A DNA stretch of 64,000 nucleotides from Paraburkholderia acidisoli (GTDB taxonomy: Bacteria; Pseudomonadota; Gammaproteobacteria; Burkholderiales; Burkholderiaceae). Every line of letters begins with the position of its first letter. The first letter of the stretch is position 1. The stretch covers positions 1,372,413 to 1,436,412 of the forward strand of contig NZ_CP046915.1 in NCBI RefSeq assembly GCF_009789675.1, written 5' to 3'. The position numbers and the translations under genes were made by a program. Positions 54,624 to 62,457 of this stretch are shown here, piece by piece. The notes below the pieces were generated by a model. That model saw only the letters and a list, made by a program, of their open reading frames with translations, was not told the DNA's origin and made no database searches.

Positions 54624-55511
54624 TCAACCCGCACTGAGCAACGCCGCGAATTTGTCCGCCAGGGTGGGACGCGAGCGATGCGGCCAGATCGCGCTGAGCT
54701 CGAACAGCGGCAGCGCATCGCCCTCGCGCACCTCGCACACGCGCACGCCTTCGAACTGGATCGCCTTGACCGACTGCGGCAGCAGCGAAGCGCCGCAGCC
54801 CGCGGCGACGCACGCGAGCACCGTCAACGACCGATTGGCGTCCTGGACGATGTTGGCCTCGCAGCCGAACTGGCGGAACGCGCTGAGAATGCCCGCCCGC
54901 ACCACCGGCAATTGCCCGTGCGGAAACCACACGAGCCCCATGCGCGCGAGATCCGCGAGGCCGAGCTTGCCGTCCTCGCCCAGCGGATGCGACGCCTGCA
55001 CGACCGCCTGCAAGCGCTCCTGCACGATCAGCTTCTCGCGCATGCGCCCGCGCACCGCCACCGGCGTATGCAGCAGGCCGATGTCGATTTCGCCCGATTC
55101 GAGCGCGCTCGCCTGCTCCGCGTTGCTCATTTCGCGCAGCGTCAGCTCGACATTGGGGACCGCCGCGCGCAACGCCGCGATGGCTTTGGGCAGCACCTCG
55201 AACAGCGCCGCGGACACGAAGCCGATAGTCAGCCGTCCGCCCCGTTGCGCGCCGATGTCGCGCGCGCGCTTTTCCGCCGCCTCGATACGCGCCACGCTCA
55301 GCCGGATATCCTCGGCGATCGCCTCGCCCGCGGGCGTGAGCGCGGCCCCGCGGCGCGTGCGCGCGAGCAGCTTCACCCCCAGATCCTTCTCGAGCCGCGT
55401 GAGCGCCTGACTCAGCGCGGGCTGCGCCATGCCGAGCTGGGCGGCCGCGCCGGTAACGCTCCCCGCGTCGACGATAGCGAGGAAATACTTGAGCGTGCGG
55501 ATCGACTCCAT
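54624..55511 (-). CDS. LysR-family transcriptional regulator
   Basis: 295 residues. N-terminal HTH (MESIRTLKYFLAIVDAGSVTGAAAQLGMAQPALSQALTRLEKDLGVKLLARTRRGAALTPAG) and a LysR substrate-binding domain with GRLTIGFVSAALFEVLPKAIAALRAAVPNVELTL. Divergent from an MFS/amidohydrolase pair that it likely activates, with an operator dyad in the shared gap. Confidence 0.93.
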   Translation of the reverse strand: MESIRTLKYFLAIVDAGSVTGAAAQLGMAQPALSQALTRLEKDLGVKLLARTRRGAALTPAGEAIAEDIRLSVARIEAAEKRARDIGAQRGGRLTIGFVSAALFEVLPKAIAALRAAVPNVELTLREMSNAEQASALESGEIDIGLLHTPVAVRGRMREKLIVQERLQAVVQASHPLGEDGKLGLADLARMGLVWFPHGQLPVVRAGILSAFRQFGCEANIVQDANRSLTVLACVAAGCGASLLPQSVKAIQFEGVRVCEVREGDALPLFELSAIWPHRSRPTLADKFAALLSAG

Positions 55512-55534
55512 GTTCGGTTTTCCATATCACAATG

Positions 55535-55559
55535 CTATGAATGAACAACATTTCCATAG
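55535..55559. promoter_or_regulatory. LysR-type operator dyad
   Basis: CTATG at 55535-55539 and CATAG at 55555-55559 flank a 15-base centre in the 146-bp gap between the LysR gene and the MFS gene. AT-rich dyads of this size are usual LysR binding sites; the T-N11-A core is approximate here. Confidence 0.5.
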
Positions 55560-55657
55560 TATGCACGCAGTGATGGCTTTTCTAGAATGGCGTCAAATCG
55601 ATTAACAGCGGCCGCCGGCGATGCTTCGCGCGCGGCAAGCAACCGGAGACGACCACC

Positions 55658-56941
55658 ATGCGCTGGTATCACGAAATCACGCCCGTCGAAAAACGCACCT
55701 TGTGGAGCTGCTTCGGCGGCTGGGCGCTCGACGCCGTCGACACCCAGGTCTTCTCCCTCGTCATTCCGTCGCTGCTCGCGACCTGGAGCATCAGCAAAGG
55801 CCAGGCGGGCTTGATCGGCGGCGCCACGCTCGTGGCCGGCGCGCTGGGCGGTCTGCTCGCGGGCATTCTGTCGGACCGCGTCGGCCGGGTGCGCGCGTTG
55901 CAGATCACCGTGATCTGGTTTTCGCTGTTCACGTTCCTGAGCGCGTTCGCGCAGAGCTTCGAGCAATTGCTCGTGCTGAAGGCGCTGCAAGGGGTCGGCT
56001 TCGGCGGCGAATGGACGGCGGGCGCGGTACTGCTCAGCGAAACGATGAACCCGAAACATCGCGGCAAGGCGATGGGCATCGTGCAAAGCGCATGGGGATT
56101 CGGCTGGGGCGCCGCCGTGCTGCTCTACATGGCGGTCTTCTCGTTCGCTTCGCCGCAATGGGCGTGGCGCGTGCTGTTCGCGATCGGCCTCGTTCCCGCG
56201 CTGCTCGTGCTCTATCTGCGCCGCAACGTGGTCGAACCGCCGCGCGAACCGCAAGTTGCACGCGACGACGTCGCGCCGCGCGGCACCTTCGGCATCGCCG
56301 CGGGCATCTTCGATCCGGCCGTGATCCGCACCACGCTCGTGGGCGGCCTGATCGGCCTGGGCGCGCACGGCGGCTACCATGCGATCACCACGTGGCTGCC
56401 CACCTATCTCAAGACCGAGCGCCATCTCTCCGTGCTGGGCACGGGCGGCTATCTCGCCGTGGTGATCGTGGCGTTCATTGCCGGTTGCTTCTTGAGCGCG
56501 TGGTTGCAGGACCGCATTGGCCGGCGCTGGAACGTGATCCTCTTCGCCGTCTGTTGCGCGGTGATGGTCAACATCTACACGTTCCTGCCGATCGGCGACA
56601 CCACCATGCTGATCCTGAGCTTCCCGCTCGGCCTGTTTTCGGCGGGCATTCCCGCCACGCTCGGCGCGCTGTTCAACGAGTTGTATCCGCAAGGCGTGCG
56701 CGGCACCGGCGTGGGCTTTTGCTACAACTTCGGCCGCATCGTCTCGGCGGGCTTTCCGGTGCTCATCGGCCATATGAGCGCGTCGATGTCGCTGGGCGCC
56801 GCGCTCGGAATCGACGCGGGCGTGGCTTACGGCCTCGTCGTGGTCGCCGCGCTGATGCTGCCGAACACGCGTGGCCGCCTCGTGCCCGCGCCGCAGCCAG
56901 GCAGCGTGCGCAACGATGCGCCGGCTGCCTCGCGAAATTAA
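55658..56941 (+). CDS. MFS transporter, aromatic-acid or sialate type
   Basis: 427 residues, 12 helices. Begins MRWYHEITPVEKRTLWSCFGGWALDAVDTQVFSLVIPSLL and has the motif-A loops DRVGRVRAL and DRIGRRWNV. Related to AAHS/SHS family acid transporters. Leads a probable operon with the amidohydrolase at 57034, under LysR control, so its substrate is probably an aromatic or lactone acid. Confidence 0.88.
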   Translation: MRWYHEITPVEKRTLWSCFGGWALDAVDTQVFSLVIPSLLATWSISKGQAGLIGGATLVAGALGGLLAGILSDRVGRVRALQITVIWFSLFTFLSAFAQSFEQLLVLKALQGVGFGGEWTAGAVLLSETMNPKHRGKAMGIVQSAWGFGWGAAVLLYMAVFSFASPQWAWRVLFAIGLVPALLVLYLRRNVVEPPREPQVARDDVAPRGTFGIAAGIFDPAVIRTTLVGGLIGLGAHGGYHAITTWLPTYLKTERHLSVLGTGGYLAVVIVAFIAGCFLSAWLQDRIGRRWNVILFAVCCAVMVNIYTFLPIGDTTMLILSFPLGLFSAGIPATLGALFNELYPQGVRGTGVGFCYNFGRIVSAGFPVLIGHMSASMSLGAALGIDAGVAYGLVVVAALMLPNTRGRLVPAPQPGSVRNDAPAASRN

Positions 56942-57033
56942 GCACGACGGCGCGTGAGTCCGCAGGGAGCGCGCCGCTCCTTCGCGCGCCACCGCTGCGC
57001 TCCACGTCAACCGCATTCGAGGCTTCCTGAACG

Positions 57034-57981
57034 ATGGACCGCTTTTCACCCGCACCTTCAATCGCACACTCACCCGCACGCCCGCCCGCGCTTCCGGCCG
57101 ATCCCTTCGACGGCCTGTCTCCGGCGTCCCGCGCCTGGCTCGACGAAGCCGCGCCGCGCATCACGGGCATCGACACGCACGCGCACATCTTCGTGCAAGG
57201 CCTGCCGCTCGCGGCGCAGCGCCGCCACGCGCCCGACTATGACGCGACGCTCGATCAATACGTCGCGCAACTCGCGGCGCACGGCATGTCGCAAGGCGTG
57301 CTGGTGCAGCCCAGCTTTCTCGGCACCGACAACACGTTTCTACGCGCGGTATGCGAACGTCATCCGCAACGCTTTCGCGGCGTGGCCGTGGTCGCACCGG
57401 AAATCACGGAGGCCGAACTCGCGGCGCTGGACGCCGCGCACATCGTCGGCGCACGGCTGAATCTGATCGGGCTGGCGCTGCCGGACTTTCACGCGCCCCG
57501 CTGGACCGCGCTCTTCGCGCGCCTCAACGCGTTGCGCTGGCATGTGGAAGTCCAGGCGAATGCCGTCGACCTGCCCGCGATTCTCGATGCGTTGCTCGGC
57601 CAGGGCTGCACGGTGGTCGTCGATCATTTCGGCCGGCCCGACCTGCATCTCGGCGCCGCCGATGCGGGCTTCCGCTATCTGCAATCCGTGGCGGCCAGCG
57701 GCCGGGTTTGGGTCAAGCTCTCCGCGGCGTATCGCAGCGCCGCGCAGTCGAACGGCACGGCAAACGGGGGCGCGCTCGCCGCCGCGTTGCTCGAGTCGTT
57801 CGGCGCAAAGCGGCTCGTGTGGGGCAGCGACTGGCCGCATACGCAGCATCGTCATCTGATCGATTACGACGGCACCGTGGACGCGCTGGCCGCCTGGATT
57901 CCCGATCGCGCCGCGCGCGAGACCGTGCTGACCGCCTCGGCCGTGGAACTGTTTCGTTTCCAGACGTCAGGGCTTCGGTGA
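57034..57981 (+). CDS. Amidohydrolase / TIM-barrel lactonase (COG3618)
   Basis: 315 residues. Metal-dependent amidohydrolase barrel: HxH motif in GIDTHAHIF near residue 48, VVVDHFGRPD near 195, and the late catalytic Asp in LVWGSDWPHTQHR. This is the 2-pyrone-4,6-dicarboxylate hydrolase-like branch, which opens lactones of aromatic catabolism. Located 92 bp after the MFS gene; the pairing of transporter and lactonase supports use of an aromatic acid derivative. The first 30 residues are poorly conserved. Confidence 0.85.
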   Translation: MDRFSPAPSIAHSPARPPALPADPFDGLSPASRAWLDEAAPRITGIDTHAHIFVQGLPLAAQRRHAPDYDATLDQYVAQLAAHGMSQGVLVQPSFLGTDNTFLRAVCERHPQRFRGVAVVAPEITEAELAALDAAHIVGARLNLIGLALPDFHAPRWTALFARLNALRWHVEVQANAVDLPAILDALLGQGCTVVVDHFGRPDLHLGAADAGFRYLQSVAASGRVWVKLSAAYRSAAQSNGTANGGALAAALLESFGAKRLVWGSDWPHTQHRHLIDYDGTVDALAAWIPDRAARETVLTASAVELFRFQTSGLR

Positions 57982-58030
57982 TGAACCGGCGCGGCCGCTG
58001 GCTCGTTGCCGCGGGTTCGTTCGAGTCGTT

Positions 58031-58789
58031 TTAGCGCGTCGATCGTGCCGACGACACCGCGCGCACGGCCACCGCCCGCGCGATATCGGCGAACGCCAGA
58101 GGATCTTCGGCGCAACTCGTGTGGCCCGTCGGCAGCACATGCAACGACGCGCCCGCGATGGCGCCCGACAACTCCCGCGCATGCGCGAGGGTTCGGGCGA
58201 CGTCGTATTCCCCGTGCACGACGGCAACCGGCAATGCCGGCAACTGGCTCAACACCGGCAGCAGGTCGGTCTCGATCTGACTGCGGATGGCTTGCGCCAC
58301 GGCGCCGCTGCGCAGGCGCGCGGGATAGGCGAGTATCTCGTCGAGCAACGCGCCTTGCGGCAGCGTGTGGAAGCAACGCTCGGCGAACGTTTTCCACATG
58401 GGCTCGCCCCACTCCTGCTCGATGCGCCGCACGATGGCCGAGGCGTCGCCATGCCCTTGGGTGTTCGCCCCGCTATTCGACAGCACGAGGCCTTTGACGC
58501 GCAGATCCGTGCGGCCGCGCGCCGCGAGCGTCGTGAGCACGGCCAGCGGCGTGCCGAGCGAGTGTCCCGCAATGACGATGTCGCCTTCGCCCGCCACGGC
58601 TTCGACGATGCGATTCGCAATGGACGCCATGTCGAACGCGCCCTCGTCTTCCAGCCACGCCAGCGCAAACGCGTTCAAGCCGGTTTGCGCCGCGCTGCGC
58701 GCGAAAACCAGCGGATTGCACATGGCGCCGGGTAAACAGACCAGAGTAGGAAGAGCGGCGTTGCCGCGAGCCAGGGGAACGATGCGCAT
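58031..58789 (-). CDS. Alpha/beta hydrolase
   Basis: 252 residues from ATG 58789; an in-frame GTG at 58828 would add 13 residues but sits inside a perfect dyad and has no ribosome-binding site. Catalytic nucleophile Ser in AGHSLGTPLA, acid in VVHGEYD, and His in PTGHTSCAEDP, so the triad is complete. Oxyanion region LVCLPGAMCN near the start. Carboxylesterase or lactonase by family; convergent with the amidohydrolase gene. Confidence 0.85.
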   Translation of the reverse strand: MRIVPLARGNAALPTLVCLPGAMCNPLVFARSAAQTGLNAFALAWLEDEGAFDMASIANRIVEAVAGEGDIVIAGHSLGTPLAVLTTLAARGRTDLRVKGLVLSNSGANTQGHGDASAIVRRIEQEWGEPMWKTFAERCFHTLPQGALLDEILAYPARLRSGAVAQAIRSQIETDLLPVLSQLPALPVAVVHGEYDVARTLAHARELSGAIAGASLHVLPTGHTSCAEDPLAFADIARAVAVRAVSSARSTR

Positions 58790-58806
58790 CGTGAGATTGG
58801 CCGGGC

Positions 58807-58828
58807 GTGCCCGCTCATATGCGGGCAC
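58807..58828. promoter_or_regulatory. Perfect 8-bp dyad before the hydrolase gene
   Basis: GTGCCCGC at 58807-58814 and GCGGGCAC at 58821-58828 around TCATAT. It lies 18 bp before the hydrolase ATG and could be an operator or a leader hairpin. No T-run. Confidence 0.45.
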
Positions 58829-58943
58829 GGGTTGAAGAGGCCAGAAAGAGGAGGATCAAGCGTAACACGCCGGTCCTCATGCCAGCCTCGTTGCGAAAAC
58901 GCACGGCGTGCGTCCCCGCGCCCACCCGCATCGCCGCGCCGCG

Positions 58944-59261
58944 CTAGCCTCGGAGCAGATGATGAACGACCTTCGCGCGCACCACACCATCGAGCGCCGC
59001 GAGTCGTTCACGCAAGTCCAGCGCCGCGCGTTCCGTCATTTCGGCCACGTCGATCCGATGCTCGAGCACGTCGTTGAAACGCGAGGTTGCCCATCGTTCG
59101 ACTTTGCCGTGCGCCGCCTTGAGCGCGGCGGCCGCGGCCGACGCCACCGTGGCGTTCGGATCGGACACGACGTGGACGGTATGCGTAAGCTTGACGCCCG
59201 ACAGTTGGCGCAGCCAGTCGTCGTGAGAAAAGGCAGAGACAGTTGGGGAAGTCGAGCGCAT
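58944..59261 (-). CDS. Small hypothetical protein with ACT-like pattern
   Basis: 105 residues from ATG 59261, with GGAG six bases upstream; the longer frame is not needed. The sequence LTHTVHVVSDPNATVASAAAAALKAAHGKVERWATSRFNDVLEHRIDVAE has the beta-alpha-beta alternation of small ACT-like ligand-binding domains, but no family is certain. Cytoplasmic, no signal. Confidence 0.6.
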   Translation of the reverse strand: MRSTSPTVSAFSHDDWLRQLSGVKLTHTVHVVSDPNATVASAAAAALKAAHGKVERWATSRFNDVLEHRIDVAEMTERAALDLRERLAALDGVVRAKVVHHLLRG

Positions 59262-59405
59262 GGTTGCTCCGGTGAAGGTTATCGAACCGGTGCTCGCTCT
59301 GCTCCCGTTCGTTGCCGTGAATCGGCCGCATCGCCACAATGGCTTCCACCTTGCCGGGACAGGCAGGTTGGCGTCGGGTCAACCGACTCTTGATGCTGAT
59401 TGCTG

Positions 59406-59440
59406 TTCGTTCTATATATCGAACGAAATTCTATTATACT
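59406..59440 (+). promoter_or_regulatory. Palindromic operator plus -10 element before the zinc-ribbon gene
   Basis: TTCGTTC at 59406-59412 and GAACGAA at 59421-59427 form a perfect 7-bp dyad with an 8-base AT spacer; TATACT at 59435-59440 is a good -10 hexamer directly after it, about 31 bp before the start at 59471. A repressor bound here would block this promoter. Confidence 0.65.
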
Positions 59441-59470
59441 GAATTTTTCAACGCGGGGTCAAAGCGAATC

Positions 59471-59689
59471 ATGGAGCTGTGGATTCAACCTTGCCGACCG
59501 TGCGCCGAACTCTATGGCCAACCGGCAACGCAGGCGCCGCATGAAGACCTCGCGCTCGACGGCGCCGGCGCCAATGCGGAGGCAACGCGCCGCTACACGT
59601 GCCGCCGCTGCAATGCCGTTTTCGCGCGCCTTCAGGCGGGAACGCCCGATCGGCAACGCTGGATGCTGCTGAACGCGGGCCAGCATTGA
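59471..59689 (+). CDS. Small zinc-ribbon-like protein
   Basis: 72 residues from ATG 59471. Two CxxC pairs (CRPC near residue 7 and CRRC near residue 45) suggest a zinc ribbon; the middle is acidic and low complexity. Conserved hypothetical of the kind seen in Burkholderiaceae. Its own promoter and dyad operator precede it. Confidence 0.55.
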   Translation: MELWIQPCRPCAELYGQPATQAPHEDLALDGAGANAEATRRYTCRRCNAVFARLQAGTPDRQRWMLLNAGQH

Positions 59690-59850
59690 CGCCATGCGCC
59701 CGCTTCCTGCAATGGGCGTTTTCAGACGTTAATGGCTTGCCAACGTATTCGCGCCTGTCGTGTTGCCGAGATTTCCATAGATTCCGTCATTGCGCCACCG
59801 GGTCGAGTTTCGTCGGGGCCGAGGCTGGACGACCAATCGCTGGCCTCACG

Positions 59851-59874
59851 TCTGGATTATAAGCAACATCCAGA
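59851..59874. promoter_or_regulatory. CTGGAT/ATCCAG inverted repeat, first copy
   Basis: TCTGGAT at 59851-59857 and ATCCAGA at 59868-59874 around the 10-base spacer TATAAGCAAC. A near-identical element with the same spacing lies at 63402-63427. Probably the operator of the TetR regulator encoded between them, by inference. Confidence 0.65.
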
Positions 59875-59908
59875 TTGGCAATCGCACGCGATAACCGATC
59901 GGCGAGAT

Positions 59909-59973
59909 TGGCGTAAATCGCGTCAAAGTTGTCGTTTTTGACGATTCAGCGCAGCGTTCATGGCGACTACAGT
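59909..59973 (+). promoter_or_regulatory. AraC/GlxA-type activator site and promoter, first copy
   Basis: TGGCG at 59909-59913 and TGTCG at 59930-59934, a direct repeat with a 21-bp period, followed 38 bp later by TACAGT at 59968-59973. The second paralogous gene has the same arrangement with identical spacings. The TGTCG core matches the known site of the GlxA-subfamily regulator ArgR of Pseudomonas. Confidence 0.7.
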
Positions 59974-60016
59974 GGAGCTCACCCCGTCACCACGAAACGC
60001 TCCCGAGGAGTCAATC

Positions 60017-60307
60017 ATGAAAGTCTTCGCTATCGCCACCGCGCAACCGACGTTCACGCCCGAAAAAATCGCGCAATACATGCCGCACGAAGTCCCGGCC
60101 ACGCTCAAGCTCTATCTCGACGGCAAGGTCGAGCAATTCTGGTTTCGCGAGAAAATGGGGCCCATCTTTCTGATGAATGTCGAATCCGTCGATCAGGCGA
60201 AATCGATCCTCAACACCCTGCCGCTGGTCGCGGACGGCCTCATGACGTACGAATACCTGCCGGTCGGACCGCTGGCGCCGCTCGGGCGGCTGATCCAGAA
60301 CGGTTGA
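60017..60307 (+). CDS. Muconolactone-isomerase-like small protein (paralogue 1)
   Basis: 96 residues from ATG 60017, GAGGAG site. Ferredoxin-like dimeric alpha/beta-barrel pattern like muconolactone isomerase or YciI: conserved VPATLKLYLDGKVEQFW, LNTLPLV and the closing GPLAPLG. More than half of its residues are identical by eye to paralogue 2 at 61870-62163. Activator site precedes it. Reaction unknown; may bind a small metabolite. Confidence 0.7.
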   Translation: MKVFAIATAQPTFTPEKIAQYMPHEVPATLKLYLDGKVEQFWFREKMGPIFLMNVESVDQAKSILNTLPLVADGLMTYEYLPVGPLAPLGRLIQNG

Positions 60308-60450
60308 GCGCAGTCATTCGCCACGCTTCGCGATGTTTGAGAACAGGACCGAACGCAACAGTCTTGTGAATCGATATTTCGTCAAACTCGCGAAGCACCA
60401 CGGCTTACGTCCATCTTCGGCGCGTTGCGCAGCCTGCGCACGGCCTTTCA

Positions 60451-61416
60451 TCAAAGCAGATCGGCGCGCAATTCGCGCACGCCCCGCCCCAGGCGCTGGC
60501 GCAGCAGCGTTCTCAGCGTGGCGCCATCGCCATAACCCACCTCCGCCGCAATCGACTCGAGATCGAGACCGCTGCCGCGAATCAGCGATTGCGCGTGTTC
60601 GACGCGCAAGTCCTGGAAGTACGCGAGCGGCGACTTACCGAGCACGTCCTGGCAACGGCGTTGCAGCGAGCGCGTACTGGTCGCGAGCGCACCCGCCGCG
60701 TCCTGCAAAGAAAAACCCGACTTGAGATTCGCACGCGCCCACTGCTCGAAGCGCTGAATCAAGGGGTCCGCCTGTGCGAGGTGGTTGGGAATGATATAGG
60801 CCGCTTGCGACGAACGAATATCGGCCAGCAAATAGCGCGAAACCAGCGAAGCGAGTTCGGGACTCGCGCTCCTCACCAGCCAGAGCGCGAGGTCGAGATG
60901 CCCCATGGCCGCGCCCGCCGTCACGCCGATCCCGGAAGGAATGAGCATGCGCGACTCGTCGAGACGCACCGCCGGATAACGCTGACGAAACAGCGGCGCC
61001 AGCGCCCAGTTCGTGGTCGCTTCGTGCCCGTCGAGCAGCCCGGCTTCCGCGAGATGAAACGTGCCGAGGCACGACGCACCCAGGCGCACCTTGGCCGCGT
61101 GCCACGCGCACAACTGGGTTCTTGCGTCGATCACATCCGCTCGATCGAAGGATTCGAGCAACTCGTCGGGCGCCGAGGTGGCGAGCGCCGGCACGATCAC
61201 CCAGTCGGGCTTGCTCGCCGTGGAAACGGCTTCGACCGGAATACTGAAACCGTGATTCGAACGCACTCGCTTGCGCATGCCGACCACCGACACGTCGAAG
61301 CGCGGCGCACCGCCCATCAACCGGGCCGACAACTTGTTGGCAATGAGAAACGTGTCGAGCGTAACCGAGAGCCCGGTATCGAAGAGACCGTCGAGGGCGA
61401 GTATGTGAATTCGCAT
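60451..61416 (-). CDS. GlxA-subfamily AraC transcriptional regulator
   Basis: 321 residues from ATG 61416 (a TTG at 61434 is possible). N-terminal DJ-1/PfpI-like domain (IHILALDGLFDTGLSVTLDTFLIANKLSA; LGASCLGTFHLAEAGLLDG) and C-terminal AraC helix-turn-helix pair (FSLQDAAGALATSTRSLQRRCQDVLGKSPLAYFQDLRVEHAQSLI; LESIAAEVGYGDGATLRTLLRQRLG). Flanked by the two paralogous genes whose promoters carry matching direct repeats, so it is very likely their activator. Confidence 0.92.
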   Translation of the reverse strand: MRIHILALDGLFDTGLSVTLDTFLIANKLSARLMGGAPRFDVSVVGMRKRVRSNHGFSIPVEAVSTASKPDWVIVPALATSAPDELLESFDRADVIDARTQLCAWHAAKVRLGASCLGTFHLAEAGLLDGHEATTNWALAPLFRQRYPAVRLDESRMLIPSGIGVTAGAAMGHLDLALWLVRSASPELASLVSRYLLADIRSSQAAYIIPNHLAQADPLIQRFEQWARANLKSGFSLQDAAGALATSTRSLQRRCQDVLGKSPLAYFQDLRVEHAQSLIRGSGLDLESIAAEVGYGDGATLRTLLRQRLGRGVRELRADLL

Positions 61417-61538
61417 GGCGGAAGCGTCTGGCAAGTTGGCTGGAGCGACTTTATCAATGACGCGCCGAACATGAAATCGTCATCACACTTTTTATCGCAT
61501 GAAGCCGGTTCTTTCAATACTCACGAATTACCTGGACA

Positions 61539-61691
61539 TCACGATACGGCGTTCGTGTGCCATTGAAAATGCTTGCCGGTCTCAAGTTCATGCTCGATCC
61601 ACTCATTCTGCCGCTCATTCTGCCGCTCATTACGCACTGCGATCGAACGGTGGATGAGCGCACGCATGCAAGCGTTGCATATCCCGCACAT
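61539..61691 (-). CDS. Possible small Cys-rich protein
   Basis: 50 codons from ATG 61691. Begins M-C-G-I-C-N-A-C-M-R-A, a CxxCxxC zinc-like pattern, and ends E-L-E-T-G-K-H-F-Q-W-H. Includes a repeat-encoded RNERQNERQNE stretch. Codon use is only moderately GC-rich and the upstream ribosome-binding site is poor, so it may not be expressed. Confidence 0.3.
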   Translation of the reverse strand: MCGICNACMRALIHRSIAVRNERQNERQNEWIEHELETGKHFQWHTNAVS

Positions 61692-61762
61692 GCCTCGCTG
61701 TCTGCCACCGGCATCGGCCGACACATCACGCGCGTCTGGCTTGTCGCCAGAACATGGCGGAT

Positions 61763-61827
61763 TGGCGCAAATGCCCACAACGATGGCGCTTGTGACCATA
61801 CCGGATTGTGCTGCGCCTCCCTACACT
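61763..61827 (+). promoter_or_regulatory. AraC/GlxA-type activator site and promoter, second copy
   Basis: TGGCG at 61763-61767 and 61784-61788, a 21-bp-period direct repeat, then TACACT at 61822-61827, 38 bp from the second half site. Same geometry as the copy at 59909-59973. Class II activator placement, with the promoter-proximal half near the weak -35 region. Confidence 0.7.
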
Positions 61828-61869
61828 GAACCCGTTGTTCTTCTTTATTAACCGATCGAGGAAAGACTC

Positions 61870-62163
61870 ATGAAAGTGCTCGCCATTGGCAATATCGTCA
61901 AACCCGTCTCGCCGGAACAACGCGGCCAGATCATGCCGCGCGAAGTGCCGGCCACACTCAAGCTGTATCTCGACGGCAAGATCGAACAGTTCTGGTATCG
62001 CGCCGACAAGCCCGGCGTCGTGTTTCTGATGGACGTGCCGTCCATTGACGACGCCAGGACGGCAACGGCCGCGTTGCCGCTGGTTGCCGAGGGCTTCGCC
62101 GAGTACGACTACGTGCCGCTCGGCCCGCTTGCGCCGCTCGGCATGCTGATTCAAGGCAAGTAA
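61870..62163 (+). CDS. Muconolactone-isomerase-like small protein (paralogue 2)
   Basis: 97 residues, GAGGAAAG site. Same fold signals as paralogue 1: EVPATLKLYLDGKIEQFW, ALPLVAEG and GPLAPLGML. Located just before a degraded dehalogenase fragment, which may once have been part of the same pathway. Function unknown. Confidence 0.7.
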   Translation: MKVLAIGNIVKPVSPEQRGQIMPREVPATLKLYLDGKIEQFWYRADKPGVVFLMDVPSIDDARTATAALPLVAEGFAEYDYVPLGPLAPLGMLIQGK

Positions 62164-62167
62164 GCAG

Positions 62168-62300
62168 AGCAGCACGGAGATCTCGCCATCTCGGGCGACC
62201 GATGCGTATCACGAGCGGGGTACGGGATCTCCCATTCTCTTTCTCTACGGCAATCCCACTTCGTCGCATCTCTGTCGCAACATAGTCAGACCGGAATCAA
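62168..62300 (+). pseudogene. Remnant of a haloalkane-dehalogenase-like alpha/beta hydrolase
   Basis: In frame from 62168 the translation reads S-S-T-E-I-S-P..., then A-Y-H-E-R-G-T-G-S-P, then ILFLYGNPTSSHLCRNI. This matches the N-terminus of DhaA/LinB-type enzymes, where the oxyanion motif is FLHGNPTSSYLWRNI. The first codon is AGC instead of ATG, the His is now Tyr, and similarity stops after about 45 codons. A truncated, start-less remnant with no other part nearby. Confidence 0.75.
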
Positions 62301-62457
62301 CGCACGGTGCCTTAACCCCGCATGCATTTCCTTTTCCCGCGCAAGACGATTACGATACGGGTTCGATTAACGGCGCGAATAAAGGCACGAAGGCTGACGC
62401 GATTCATGGCGCGATTCATGAGGGGACGAGCCGCGCAAACCGTCAGTGCGAATCATC

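Larger units (their letters stand above)
59690..60016. other. Regulatory gap before the first MIase-like gene
   Basis: 327 bases. Contains a TCTGGAT/ATCCAGA inverted repeat at 59851-59874, a TGGCG/TGTCG direct repeat at 59909-59934 and a TACAGT -10-like element at 59968-59973. No coding frame is convincing. Confidence 0.55.
61417..61869. other. Gap between the AraC gene and the second MIase-like gene
   Basis: 453 bases. Contains three tandem CTCATTCTGCCG-type 12-mers from 61602, the AraC-type repeat at 61763-61788 and a TACACT -10 element at 61822-61827. A minus-strand frame at 61539-61691 with a CxxCxxC pattern is listed separately. Confidence 0.5.
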
